Assembly: GCF_002356335.1 (NCBI RefSeq)
Contig: NZ_AP018165.1
Location: 434,001-498,000, forward strand
DNA: 64,000 nucleotides
From: [Mycobacterium] stephanolepidis
GTDB taxonomy: Bacteria > Actinomycetota > Actinomycetes > Mycobacteriales > Mycobacteriaceae
Direction of reading: 5' to 3'
The notes beneath the pieces are model-generated. The model saw only the letters and a program-made list of their open reading frames with translations, ran no database searches and was not told where the DNA came from. Each line of letters opens with the position of its first letter. Position 1 is the first letter of the stretch. The translations under genes were made by a program, and so were the position numbers. This document shows positions 1 to 9,900 of the stretch, one piece after another.

Positions 1-16
1 CAATGAGTGGGGCCAT
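1..16 (-). CDS. Start of a divergent gene, cut by the window edge
   Basis: Only the first five codons are inside the window, reading M-A-P-L-I on the minus strand from an ATG at 16. A Shine-Dalgarno-like GGAGA sits just upstream of this ATG at a sensible distance. It would be transcribed away from the TetR gene at 99, the usual arrangement of a TetR regulator and its target. No function can be given from so little sequence. Confidence 0.35.
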
Positions 17-64
17 GACCGTTCTCCAATCTTGACAGCGACTAGATAGACGATACCGCTAAAC

Positions 65-92
65 TTGTCACTGTCAAGATCCGCGCTATGCT
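65..92 (+). promoter_or_regulatory. Predicted leaderless promoter of the TetR gene
   Basis: A -35-like TTGTCA (65-70) and a -10-like TATGCT (87-92) are separated by 16 bases, and the ATG at 99 lies only six bases after the -10. This would give a leaderless mRNA. An imperfect dyad with arms CTTG and CAAG (64-78) overlaps the -35, and a second TTGACA lies at 32-37, so the intergenic stretch may carry the operator for both divergent genes. Inference from sequence only. Confidence 0.4.
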
Positions 93-98
93 GATGCG

Positions 99-659
99 AT
101 GGCGTATCACCATGGCGATCTGCGGGCGGCGATCCTGGCCAGCGCGGCCGATATGGTGGCCCGCCGCGGCGCCACCGAGCTGTCATTACGGGAACTGGCT
201 CGGGAGGCCGGTGTCTCGCACGCCGCACCCGCCCACCATTTCGGCGATCGTCGCGGACTGTTCACCGCGTTGGCCGCCGACGGATTCACCAAACTGGCCG
301 AGACACTGCACAACGCGCACCCGGACTTCCATGCTGCGGCGCTGGCGTACGTGGACTTCGCCTTGAGTCATCCGGGCCACTACTCGGTGATGTTCGAACC
401 CGCGCTGTTGGATTCCACCGACGCGCAATTGACCGCGGCGCGTGACCGGGCCGGGGCCGCGCTGGATGCCGGAGTCGAGACGTTGACGCCACGGCAGACG
501 TCAGCCGACAAGCTCACCGCGGCTCGCGCTGCGTGGTCATTGGTGCACGGTTTTGTCTCGCTATGGTCCACTGGGGCACTGGCTGATTCACGCGATGAAG
601 CCGATCCGAGAGCGATCGCCTCGCAGATCGCCTATGCGCTGTTCCCGCCCACCGGCTAG
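99..659 (+). CDS. TetR family transcriptional regulator
   Basis: This 186-residue protein has the N-terminal TetR DNA-binding domain: a helix with A-I-L-A-S-A-A-D-M, then E-L-S-L-R-E-L-A-R-E-A-G-V-S recognition region and H-H-F-G-D-R-R-G-L (about residues 5-55). The C-terminal two thirds is the variable ligand-binding and dimerisation part, for which no ligand can be read. The start fits a leaderless promoter. It lies divergent to a gene cut off at the left edge, which is its most likely target. Its stop overlaps the stop of the convergent lipoprotein gene by four bases. Confidence 0.9.
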   Translation: MAYHHGDLRAAILASAADMVARRGATELSLRELAREAGVSHAAPAHHFGDRRGLFTALAADGFTKLAETLHNAHPDFHAAALAYVDFALSHPGHYSVMFEPALLDSTDAQLTAARDRAGAALDAGVETLTPRQTSADKLTAARAAWSLVHGFVSLWSTGALADSRDEADPRAIASQIAYALFPPTG

Positions 660-1219
660 CCGAGCAGAACCTTTGCGCCCTTGGATCGGTAGTCGGTGTG
701 CAGGTCGATCTCCTTGGGCACCGTGCCGGCCGGTACGTCGTAGACGAGCACCGACCGCTTCTGTGCGCCGGGTCCCAGTTCTGCGCCGGGTTCGAGCTGT
801 TCGGCATTGCGCGCCAAGATATTTGCCATGCTGTCGGGCGTGTACTCCTTGCCCGCGGCGTCCTTGAGCTTTTGTTCATCGCCGAGGAAGGAGTGCGTGG
901 TCTGTCCGAGGTTGAGAACCTCGACGTGGACCACGACGAAGGTACCGGTGGCGGTCGCCTGCAGGGCAGGATTCGCCACGTCGCCGACGGTCCCGGCATC
1001 ACTGACCCGGGTGACCACAAACGCGAGGTCGCCATCGCGCACCTGCTGTCCAAGAGCTCCGGGCTTGCCTTCTTCCGCCGTGACCACCTTGGTCTCCGCC
1101 CCTCCGCCGGTAGGTCCGACGTGGATCAGGGTCGGGTGGCTCTCCGAGGCCTCACCGCCTCCGCATGCGGTGAGGAAGATTCCGATAAGACCAAGAGCGC
1201 AAAAGCATTTCGCGATCAT
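656..1219 (-). CDS. DUF4352-like secreted lipoprotein
   Basis: The 187-residue product begins with a lipoprotein signal: a hydrophobic segment ending in the lipobox L-T-A-C, with Cys at residue 19. The mature part resembles the immunoglobulin-like DUF4352 (telokin-like) fold, with the features T-F-V-V-V-H-V-E-V-L-N-L-G and a C-terminal beta region V-L-V-Y-D-V-P. It is probably anchored on the outer face of the cytoplasmic membrane. Its ATG overlaps the stop of the upstream hydrolase gene (ATGA), so the two are co-translated. The precise function is unknown. Confidence 0.8.
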   Translation of the reverse strand: MIAKCFCALGLIGIFLTACGGGEASESHPTLIHVGPTGGGAETKVVTAEEGKPGALGQQVRDGDLAFVVTRVSDAGTVGDVANPALQATATGTFVVVHVEVLNLGQTTHSFLGDEQKLKDAAGKEYTPDSMANILARNAEQLEPGAELGPGAQKRSVLVYDVPAGTVPKEIDLHTDYRSKGAKVLLG

Positions 1220-2862
1220 GAAGTGTGCAGCACCGGCAAGGTCACGGCCGAGGGATGTTCCTCGTCGTGCCGGATCTCGAAGTGGATCGGAACAATACGG
1301 CTGGCGGTCGCCAACGGCTCACCGGACCCGGTGTTGCGGGCATGGTTCGGAAACGCGCCCCCACTGACCTGGACTCGCAGCCGATGCCCCCGCGCGAAAC
1401 GGTAACCGGTGGGATGCATGGTCACCTGGACCGGTGACTTGGCGGCGCCGTCTAGCTTGACGATTCCATCAGTCACGTTGCGGGAAAATCCCTTCCGATC
1501 AACGTCGCAGAGCCTCACGAACAAATCGCCCCGACCACTGTCGGTTGTCGCGTACACCGATGCCGAAACCGGGCCGACCAGGTCAAGATCTTTTGTCAGC
1601 GGCTCGGTGGTGAAGACCAGCACATCGGAGCGTCTTTCGATGGACGCGTTGTCGCGCTGCCCCGATACCCTGGCATCAAGCAGCGGCCCGCCCACCACGG
1701 GGGTGGGATCCTTTGGGTCGTACGTGAAGGTGTCGACGGCGCTATCGCCTTGTGGTGCTTGCCAATCAAGCCCGCGATCGGCCTGTAGATACAACGGTGT
1801 GGGCGTCGAACTCTTCGGCGGCCAATGATCGAAGTCCAGCCATTGACCGGCCTTCTGTAGGTAGACCCGTACCGGCGCGCGATGCGTTGATGAGGTGTCG
1901 CCGTGGAGATGTGCCGCCAGCCAGGAAAAGCTGTCGGCTATCGCCGTCTTGATCGACTTCGCGTGGTCCCAAGAGCCGATGGTGATGCGCCGCGGGCAGT
2001 CGGCCTTCTGCAGCTCCTCGTAATCGCGGAGCTGACCTACCAGAAGCAGATCCCACCAGCCGGTCACCATGCTCACGGGTGTGCCCAGCGTCGCGAGCTG
2101 GGCGGTGTGGTTGATCTCATCCCAATAGTCGTCGTCGTTGTGATCGGTCACGGTGCGCCAGAAGGGTTCTGGCTTTCCGATCGCGACATTGTCGGCGTTG
2201 CCGAGAGGTAGATGATCCATCGCTCGGCGCACCCGCTTGCCGTGTGCGTTCGCCCGCAGCAGGCGGACCGCCTGCGGGATCTCCGGTGAACCGACCGCCG
2301 CGGACCACGTCAGCAGGTTGTGCAGGTTGAACGACCCACCCGGATAGAAGAGCTCGGTGAAGTTGCTGGTGGTGATTGCCGGGCACATGGCGGCCAAGGG
2401 TGGCTCGATGTACGGTGCCACCGCCCACTGCGTATGCCCGAGGTACGACGGTCCGGCGGTAGCGAGTGTGCCATCGCACCACGGCTGTTCACGGACCCAG
2501 GCGGCGGTAGCAAGACCGTCCGCCCGTTCCTGCCGAAACGCATCGAATTTGCCCTGGGATCCGAATTGGCCCCGGGTGTCTTGTACTACCACCTGAAACC
2601 CTTGACGGGCCAACAATGTTGCCCAGAGTTGGCTGATGATGCCCTGCTTGTCGTACGGAGTGCGGAAGATGACGGCAGGCATGGGATCCTGCCCCGGCGG
2701 GCGGAAGTGGTCGGTAGCGAGCTTGACGCCGTCGGGCATCCTCACCGGGATGTCGCGGCGCGTCTGTACCTGAGTGAACTGGGGTTCGGGCAGATCGAGC
2801 AGCTTTTCCAGGACGGGTGCTGAGAGCCGTCCGGTCCAGGTCAAAGCCAGTTCTCCGAGCAT
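1216..2862 (-). CDS. CocE/NonD family X-Pro dipeptidyl-peptidase-like hydrolase
   Basis: The 548-residue protein has the alpha/beta-hydrolase N-terminus of the CocE/NonD family, with the nucleophile motif G-P-S-Y-L-G (Ser about 139), preceded by F-R-T-P-Y and V-V-Q-D-T-R-G-Q-F-G-S. A C-terminal galactose-binding-like beta domain follows (about residues 330-548). Family members cleave ester or amide bonds, for example cocaine, glutaryl-acyl compounds or X-Pro peptides; the substrate cannot be read here. The start at 2862 removes a non-homologous upstream extension of 63 codons. It forms a two-gene operon with the lipoprotein gene downstream. Confidence 0.88.
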   Translation of the reverse strand: MLGELALTWTGRLSAPVLEKLLDLPEPQFTQVQTRRDIPVRMPDGVKLATDHFRPPGQDPMPAVIFRTPYDKQGIISQLWATLLARQGFQVVVQDTRGQFGSQGKFDAFRQERADGLATAAWVREQPWCDGTLATAGPSYLGHTQWAVAPYIEPPLAAMCPAITTSNFTELFYPGGSFNLHNLLTWSAAVGSPEIPQAVRLLRANAHGKRVRRAMDHLPLGNADNVAIGKPEPFWRTVTDHNDDDYWDEINHTAQLATLGTPVSMVTGWWDLLLVGQLRDYEELQKADCPRRITIGSWDHAKSIKTAIADSFSWLAAHLHGDTSSTHRAPVRVYLQKAGQWLDFDHWPPKSSTPTPLYLQADRGLDWQAPQGDSAVDTFTYDPKDPTPVVGGPLLDARVSGQRDNASIERRSDVLVFTTEPLTKDLDLVGPVSASVYATTDSGRGDLFVRLCDVDRKGFSRNVTDGIVKLDGAAKSPVQVTMHPTGYRFARGHRLRVQVSGGAFPNHARNTGSGEPLATASRIVPIHFEIRHDEEHPSAVTLPVLHTS

Positions 2863-2872
2863 GGCACCCAAT

Positions 2873-4687
2873 CTACCGGGGAGCGAGCGCCCCCACCGGC
2901 CCGACGGCGACGCACAATGACAATGACTGGGTAATCGGTTGCAGGGTAAGTGAATTACCCGAACCTGGGAGTCTGATGAACACCCGATTGAGTCCCGGCC
3001 GAACGGGAACCTTGACCCGGGGCCCGTTGGTGAACGATGCCCACACGGCACCCTCGGTATTGGCCAGATAGTTCAATTCGGCGATCCAATCTGCGGGGAG
3101 CAGCGGCCCCGTCAGCGGCATGGTCTGCGTGGACTGCACCAGGTACCCGCATCCGGAAACCGGGCCTTCGGTGAGGGCCCGCACCCACGTCACCTGCGCA
3201 TCGAGTAGATGGCCGTAGCGATCGAGCATCCGCAACTGCGTTGTGGTGGAACCGATCTCTGGTCGCGGGCGCACCAAGGCGAACATGTGACTCAACAGAT
3301 TCTCCGGTCGCACCACATTCTGCAGCACCAGCGGATCAACTTCCTGATCGAGCACCGCCGGCCCGTCCGCGACCGCCGCCAGGGATTCCTTGACAGTGGC
3401 GATATACGGCGAGGCGGGATTGTTGCGCCAGCTGCGTAAATAGTTGGCCGTAGACACCAGGCTGCTCCCCACGAACAACGCCAGTGTCAGCGCGACGACG
3501 GCGGTGCGTCGGGCAGAACTGCCCAGGCTCGTACTGCCCGCCCGGTTCGAGGCGGTGAGCCCCACCGCCGCCAGCAGCGTCGCGACGACCACCAAATCTG
3601 GCAGATACCGCAAGGTCTGCGCGAGCAGCAGCGCCGTGAACGCCGATGAGCGCATGAGATAAATCGGCACCTCACTGGCCGCCAGATACCCCGACAGCGT
3701 CAGCCAGACCAGCCCAAGCCGCTGCTTACGGAAACAGGTCAGCGCCACGGTCGCGGCGAGCGCCAATGCCCCCAGCCAGATCACGAATGACGATGGCTCG
3801 GCCCACGGGGAGCTGGGCACCCAACGGTCCCAGTGCCACGGCCCACCCACCAACCCGGGAAGCACCCCATGCGTGAACGAGCGTTGGAGCAGCGACCACG
3901 TCATCGACAGATCGGTGCTCCAACGCTTCTGGTCCACCACCACCAGATACAGCGCGATCCATGCCGCGGTGAGTGCGATTGCCGGAACCCACAGCACCGC
4001 ATCCCGACGCCATGTCCGCGTTAGCGCCGACAATCCGTCGCCACGCAGGTAGGCCAGCAGTGCCAGCACGGCGAACGCGACAAAGGGAATGACCACTGAC
4101 TTCTCGAAGAACAGAAGCCCCCCGAGGAATGCGCACATTGCCGTGACGGCGAACCGGCGGTTTCCCGTGCGATCCAGCAGCACCGCGTCGGCCACGAACC
4201 AACACATCGCGGTCAGCATCGGCAGGGAATTCAGCGCGGCCGACCACCAGGTGAAACCCGGGATCGCCAACGGCGTGAACAGTGCGAACGTGAGCGGAAC
4301 AAGCAACACCGGTCGCCAGCCCAGAATCACCCACAGCGTCCGCAGCAGCGACAGGGACGCCAATGCCTGCAGGATCACCAGGCTCAGCGCGGGCCAGAAC
4401 CAATTCAACGGTGCGAGTTTGGTGAGGATGCCCGCCAGCAGGAACGCCGCGGGCATGACGTGCCCATCATGGTCATCGAACAGATACGACGGCGAGAACA
4501 GGCCCTGCGTACCGGCGCGGCCCACCAGGATCAGGTCATCCCAATAGAAATCGCCCCCGAACGCCAGCACACCGCGCACCACAAGGTGCACCACTATGAG
4601 AGCCGCTGCGGCAACGGCAACGCGGTTGGTTCTGGCGAAAGGCATCAGGGCCCCGAGACTAGCGATGAACGCTTGCAGGAAGAACAT
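2873..4687 (-). CDS. Polytopic membrane protein, GT-C glycosyltransferase-like
   Basis: This protein of about 604 residues has a first hydrophobic helix followed by an extracytoplasmic loop with an acidic pair in D-F-Y-W-D-D, then roughly a dozen transmembrane helices, and a C-terminal soluble region. Acidic residues in the first loop are typical of GT-C glycosyltransferases that use polyprenyl-phosphate sugars. By position beside the epimerase and the DUF2304/GT2 pair it looks like the counterpart of M. tuberculosis Rv3635. Start is uncertain: ATG at 4687 or 4645, neither with a clear Shine-Dalgarno sequence. It is divergent from the epimerase gene. Confidence 0.7.
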   Translation of the reverse strand: MFFLQAFIASLGALMPFARTNRVAVAAAALIVVHLVVRGVLAFGGDFYWDDLILVGRAGTQGLFSPSYLFDDHDGHVMPAAFLLAGILTKLAPLNWFWPALSLVILQALASLSLLRTLWVILGWRPVLLVPLTFALFTPLAIPGFTWWSAALNSLPMLTAMCWFVADAVLLDRTGNRRFAVTAMCAFLGGLLFFEKSVVIPFVAFAVLALLAYLRGDGLSALTRTWRRDAVLWVPAIALTAAWIALYLVVVDQKRWSTDLSMTWSLLQRSFTHGVLPGLVGGPWHWDRWVPSSPWAEPSSFVIWLGALALAATVALTCFRKQRLGLVWLTLSGYLAASEVPIYLMRSSAFTALLLAQTLRYLPDLVVVATLLAAVGLTASNRAGSTSLGSSARRTAVVALTLALFVGSSLVSTANYLRSWRNNPASPYIATVKESLAAVADGPAVLDQEVDPLVLQNVVRPENLLSHMFALVRPRPEIGSTTTQLRMLDRYGHLLDAQVTWVRALTEGPVSGCGYLVQSTQTMPLTGPLLPADWIAELNYLANTEGAVWASFTNGPRVKVPVRPGLNRVFIRLPGSGNSLTLQPITQSLSLCVAVGPVGALAPR

Positions 4688-4736
4688 CAGGCACGGTCGG
4701 TAGGGTGGGGCCGAATGCCGCGAGCTATGTGAATAA

Positions 4737-6034
<1,298 letters not shown>

Positions 6035-6038
<4 letters not shown>

Positions 6039-6733
6039 GGCAACCTCCGGCGGAACGCGGTGTCGAACATGATGTTGACCCCGTTGATCAGCGATTGGCC
6101 CTTGGCCATCGAATACTCGGTGTACAGAATATCGACCGGCTGTTCTGCCACCCGCCAATGATTTTCGGCGATCATCGCGATGAACTCGCTGGCGTGGCCC
6201 ATGCCGTTCATGGTGATGTTGAGTCTGTTGGCGACGGTCCGGTTGAAGACGCGCAGTCCGTTGTGAGCGTCTGTCAGGTTGAGGCGGCGGGTGCGCGGGC
6301 TCAGCAGCACAACGGTTTTCAGCACGATGCGTTTGATGAGGGGTACGTGGCCCGGTGCCGATCCGGCGCCGAAGCGGGTGCCGACGATGATGTCGAGGGG
6401 TTCCAGTCGCAGCCTGTCTACCATGGCCACCACATCCTTGACCTGATGCTGGCCGTCGGCATCGAATGTGACAAAGATCTGAGCTCCGGGCTGTGCACGC
6501 GCGTATTCGACCCCGGTCTGTATCGCCGCGCCCTGGCCGAGATTGACGGGGTGGCGGACCACATGCGCCCCGGCGCCGTGTGCGAGTGCGGCGCTGCGAT
6601 CCGCGCTGCCGTCGTCCACGCAGACGATGTTGGGAAAGGTGCCGAGCGCCGCGGCGATGACGTCGGCGATGACTGGCCCCTCGTTATAGGCGGGGATGAC
6701 CAGCCAGACGTCGCTGTTACCGGTGTTGCTCAC
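6035..6733 (-). CDS. Family 2 glycosyltransferase (dolichyl-phosphate mannose synthase-like)
   Basis: The 232-residue protein shows the GT-A fold of family 2: V-I-P-A-Y-N-E-G-P-V near the N-terminus, V-D-D-G-S-A-D, N-L-G-Q-G-A-A-I, and the metal-binding F-D-A-D-G-Q-H. It lacks large membrane segments, so the DUF2304 protein encoded immediately downstream probably tethers it. It likely transfers a sugar from a nucleotide donor to polyprenyl phosphate, feeding GT-C enzymes such as the membrane protein at 2873-4687. The GTG start at 6733 is chosen by alignment to the family; a TTG at 6790 would add 19 residues. Confidence 0.85.
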
Positions 6734-6894
6734 TGGGATCAAGGTAGCACCGGCCGCGTACGGAGGGTCTGTGCCCCCAACGAGAGTCAATTTTGAGTGG
6801 CGAGCATAAAACCGTGATGCCTCCGCTCCTCCGTAACATGCCTATTTTCGAGATTCATGGACTTTAGCGCAAGATTATCCCGATAGGGGAAGTA

Positions 6895-6923
6895 TTGACG
6901 ATAAGTAATCCTGCCTGTATGAA
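6895..6923 (+). promoter_or_regulatory. Predicted promoter of the repeat-protein gene
   Basis: TTGACG (6895-6900) and TATGAA (6918-6923) are separated by 17 bases, a near-ideal primary sigma promoter. The expected transcript start is near 6930, giving a leader of about 11 bases with AAGG before the ATG at 6941. The surrounding 150 bases are clearly richer in A and T than the rest of the window. The rest of the gap from 6734 to 6940 shows nothing else recognisable. Confidence 0.5.
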
Positions 6924-6940
6924 TTTTAAGGCTGATCGGG

Positions 6941-9900
6941 ATGACTCAAATCAGATTCACCTGGGATCAGATTCAGTTCACAACATTGCTCCAAAGAGAA
7001 GGATGCTCCACGTTGATCGACCGCCGTGTTCAGAAGCGACCGTTTACTGTTTTGGTGAAAAGGAAAGGCTCGGTCCCACGGACTCGCCATGGGGGCTGGC
7101 TATTTTTAAGCCCGATTCTGGGCCGCAGCGTTTACTGCGTTGTTGCTCTACTGCTTCTCCATCAGGTTGACACTCCCGCGTTTCATGATCAGCAGGCTAT
7201 GCCGCCCTCGTTTACCGAGAGTTATGTCCTGACATCAAACGATGGCGATTCTGGTGGTGGGCACTCGGGTAGTGGTGGTGCGCACTCGAGTGGTGCTGGT
7301 GGTGGTGCGCACTCGAGTGGTGCTGGTGGTGGTGCGCACTCGAGTGGTGCTGGTGGTGATGCGAAGGTAAAGCCTGGTGCTGGTGGTGATGCGAAGGTAA
7401 AGCCTGGTGCTGGTGGTGATGCGAAGGTAAAGCCTGGTGCTGGTGGTGATGCGAAGGTAAAGCCTGGTGCTGGTGGTGATGCGAAGGTAAAGCCTGGTGC
7501 TGGTGGTGATGCGAAGGTAAAGCCTGGTGCTGGTGGTGATGCGAAGGTAAAGCCTGGTGCTGGTGGTGATGCGAAGGTAAAGCCTGGTGCTGGTGGTGAT
7601 GCGAAGGTAAAGCCTGAAGCTGGTGGTGATGCGAAGGTAAAGCCTGAAGCTGGTGGTGATGCGAAGGTAAAGCCTGAAGCTGGTGGTGATGCGAAGGTAA
7701 AGCCTGAAGCTGGTGGTGATGCGAAGGTTGCGAATAGTGAGTCGATCACTCCCAGGCTGGGTGTGCGTGGAGGTACCGACGACGTTACTTCGCCCCTAAC
7801 GAAGAGCACTCCCAACCAGATCGAAGACAAGTCAAGCAATCCTGCTGAAAGCCTAATCCGGCTTCCGAGGCAGGCAATTGGTTTAAACCACGAAACCCTG
7901 GACCTGGCGTTCAAGGGTGCCCTTGAACGTGCCAAAGAGATTGCAGCTTCGGCACGCCCTTATGAGGCTCCTGATGCAGACAACAAGTTTGTCGGTTGGG
8001 TTTTTTCCGGTTTCACCTCAAAAATTCGGAATGTGATTAGTGAGAACATTAAGGCAGCAGGCGCCTCTCCTGAGCTTGCTGACGCGGTAGGAGAGGTCGG
8101 CACCCAGTTAGCAGAGAATTGGCTGAGGGGTCAACCTGAAGACCATGGTAAGTGGAACAACGCGCTAGTCAGCAAATTTCTTCGAGACCCCGCCGTTGGC
8201 AGTTTTATTTCGGATCAGACGACCAGGATCGTCAGCGCGGGTGGGCAGAGCGCGAAGGCAAGTACTGCTATTGGCACAGCGGTAGGAAACGCGGTGAAGT
8301 CGGTATTTGGTGACGCAAAGGCTACCGATGGTATTACCACCGCCATTGATACTTTTGTCATTAAGAACGATTTACTTGCGACTGTTCGGAGCGGCGCTTT
8401 TAACTCATATCTTGGCAGTTTTTTTGGAAAGGCGTCGTTTGAGACGAGTTTTACGCAGAAACTCCTTGATCACTTGCCATCTGCGGAGAGCAATACCGTG
8501 ACTAAGCAAGCGATCAGTTCTCTAGTTGGTAATCCCGCAGTGCAGGCTGCTATCGGTACCGCTGCGAGTGCTGCTGTCAGCGATCTGAGTCAGGACGGTG
8601 CAGTCAGGAGTGAACTCGATAAGTTCCTCAGGATGCATGTTGCCCATGTCGCTAGTTCGGTGTTGGGGAAAGATTCCACGCTCAACGGAGCCCTAGGCGA
8701 TGCCGTGAGCAAAGCAATTGATTCTATGCTGTCAGATTCTCGAGTCGGTAGTGTTCTCGGCGAGAGATTGGGTGACGGGGTGGTCACCCTGATGCAAGAT
8801 CCCGGACTGACCTCGCGGATAACCTGGATTGCTGGTGAGCTGCCGTTCTACCTCAAGTACGGTGTAGATCGGGATAGGCTTGCGGCTGGCATAACCCCGG
8901 GTGTTGACGGCCCTGATTCTGTAGATAGGTGGGCCATCCGGTCGTTGCGATCAGATGCGGGCGTCCAGGAGGCCCTGAACCACACGGTAAGTAACTTGCT
9001 CAACTCGGTCTTGAGTGACTCGACAGTTCAAAATGCGGTCGGCACAGCTGTCGGTCTAGGTGCCAGGGAGTTCTTAGCAAACGGTGCGAAGGGCGAGGAA
9101 CTGGCGGGTCTGGTTAGTGGGCAGGTGTCTCAGTTAATCGGGCCTGCATTGAACAACTCGGAGTTGGGGCGAGTCGTCGGTGATGCCATCGGCACTGCAC
9201 TGGGCACGTTGCTAGCCAATCAGGGTGTGACGTCCGCGTTGGGCACCGTTGCGGGTGACGCTGTGACAGGTCTACTTAAGGAACCCAAACTGATTGCGCC
9301 GTTGAGTGAGCTGGCGGGTCGTGTGGCAACTGCGGCCTTAAGCGATGCCGATCTCATGCAGGTTTTGGACTCTGAAGTCAAGAGATTGCAGGCCGACGAC
9401 GATGTGACGGATTCGATTGCCAACGTGGTGTCCGGTACGGTCCGCTCGCTGTTGAGTAACCCTGCATTGCAGGATGCGGCTGGTCCGGTTGTTAGCACAC
9501 TTGTCAAGCAGTTCATTGACGATCCTGTGGTGTCTACTGAAGTGCATGGGCTCTTGAGGCAGGAAGTCGCGAGGACGGTCAGCGCGGCACTTAGCAACTC
9601 ACCCTTGGGTCGTGTTGTTGGGGATGGGGTTGCGCAGGCGGCACATAGCCTCCTCTCGGACCCGGAAGTTTCCTCAGCGCTGGGTAATTCGGCAGGGGAT
9701 GTAGTGAGCAGTCTCATCCGGGACCCCCGGGCAAGTGCGTCCTTGAGCATGATCGCAGGCAAAGCGGCAGCGGCGATCCTTGGTGGGGCAGACCCCAGGG
9801 CCGCCATGAACCTGGCGGTGCAGTCGCTGCGAAAGAACGCGGATTTCCGGACGGCACTCCAGGATGCGGGCAGCGGTGCTGTTGGCTCCGTGCTAGGTAA

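Noticed and set aside
7352..7729. CRISPR-like 30-bp periodic repeats
   Set aside because: The units abut without spacers, keep one reading frame and lie inside a gene; there are no cas genes.
7222..7935. Antisense open frame of 237 codons with Phe-Ala-Ser-Pro-Pro-Ala-Pro repeats opposite the decapeptide repeats
   Set aside because: It is the mirror of the 30-bp repeat array, has no plausible start context, and only exists because the repeat lacks stops on the other strand.
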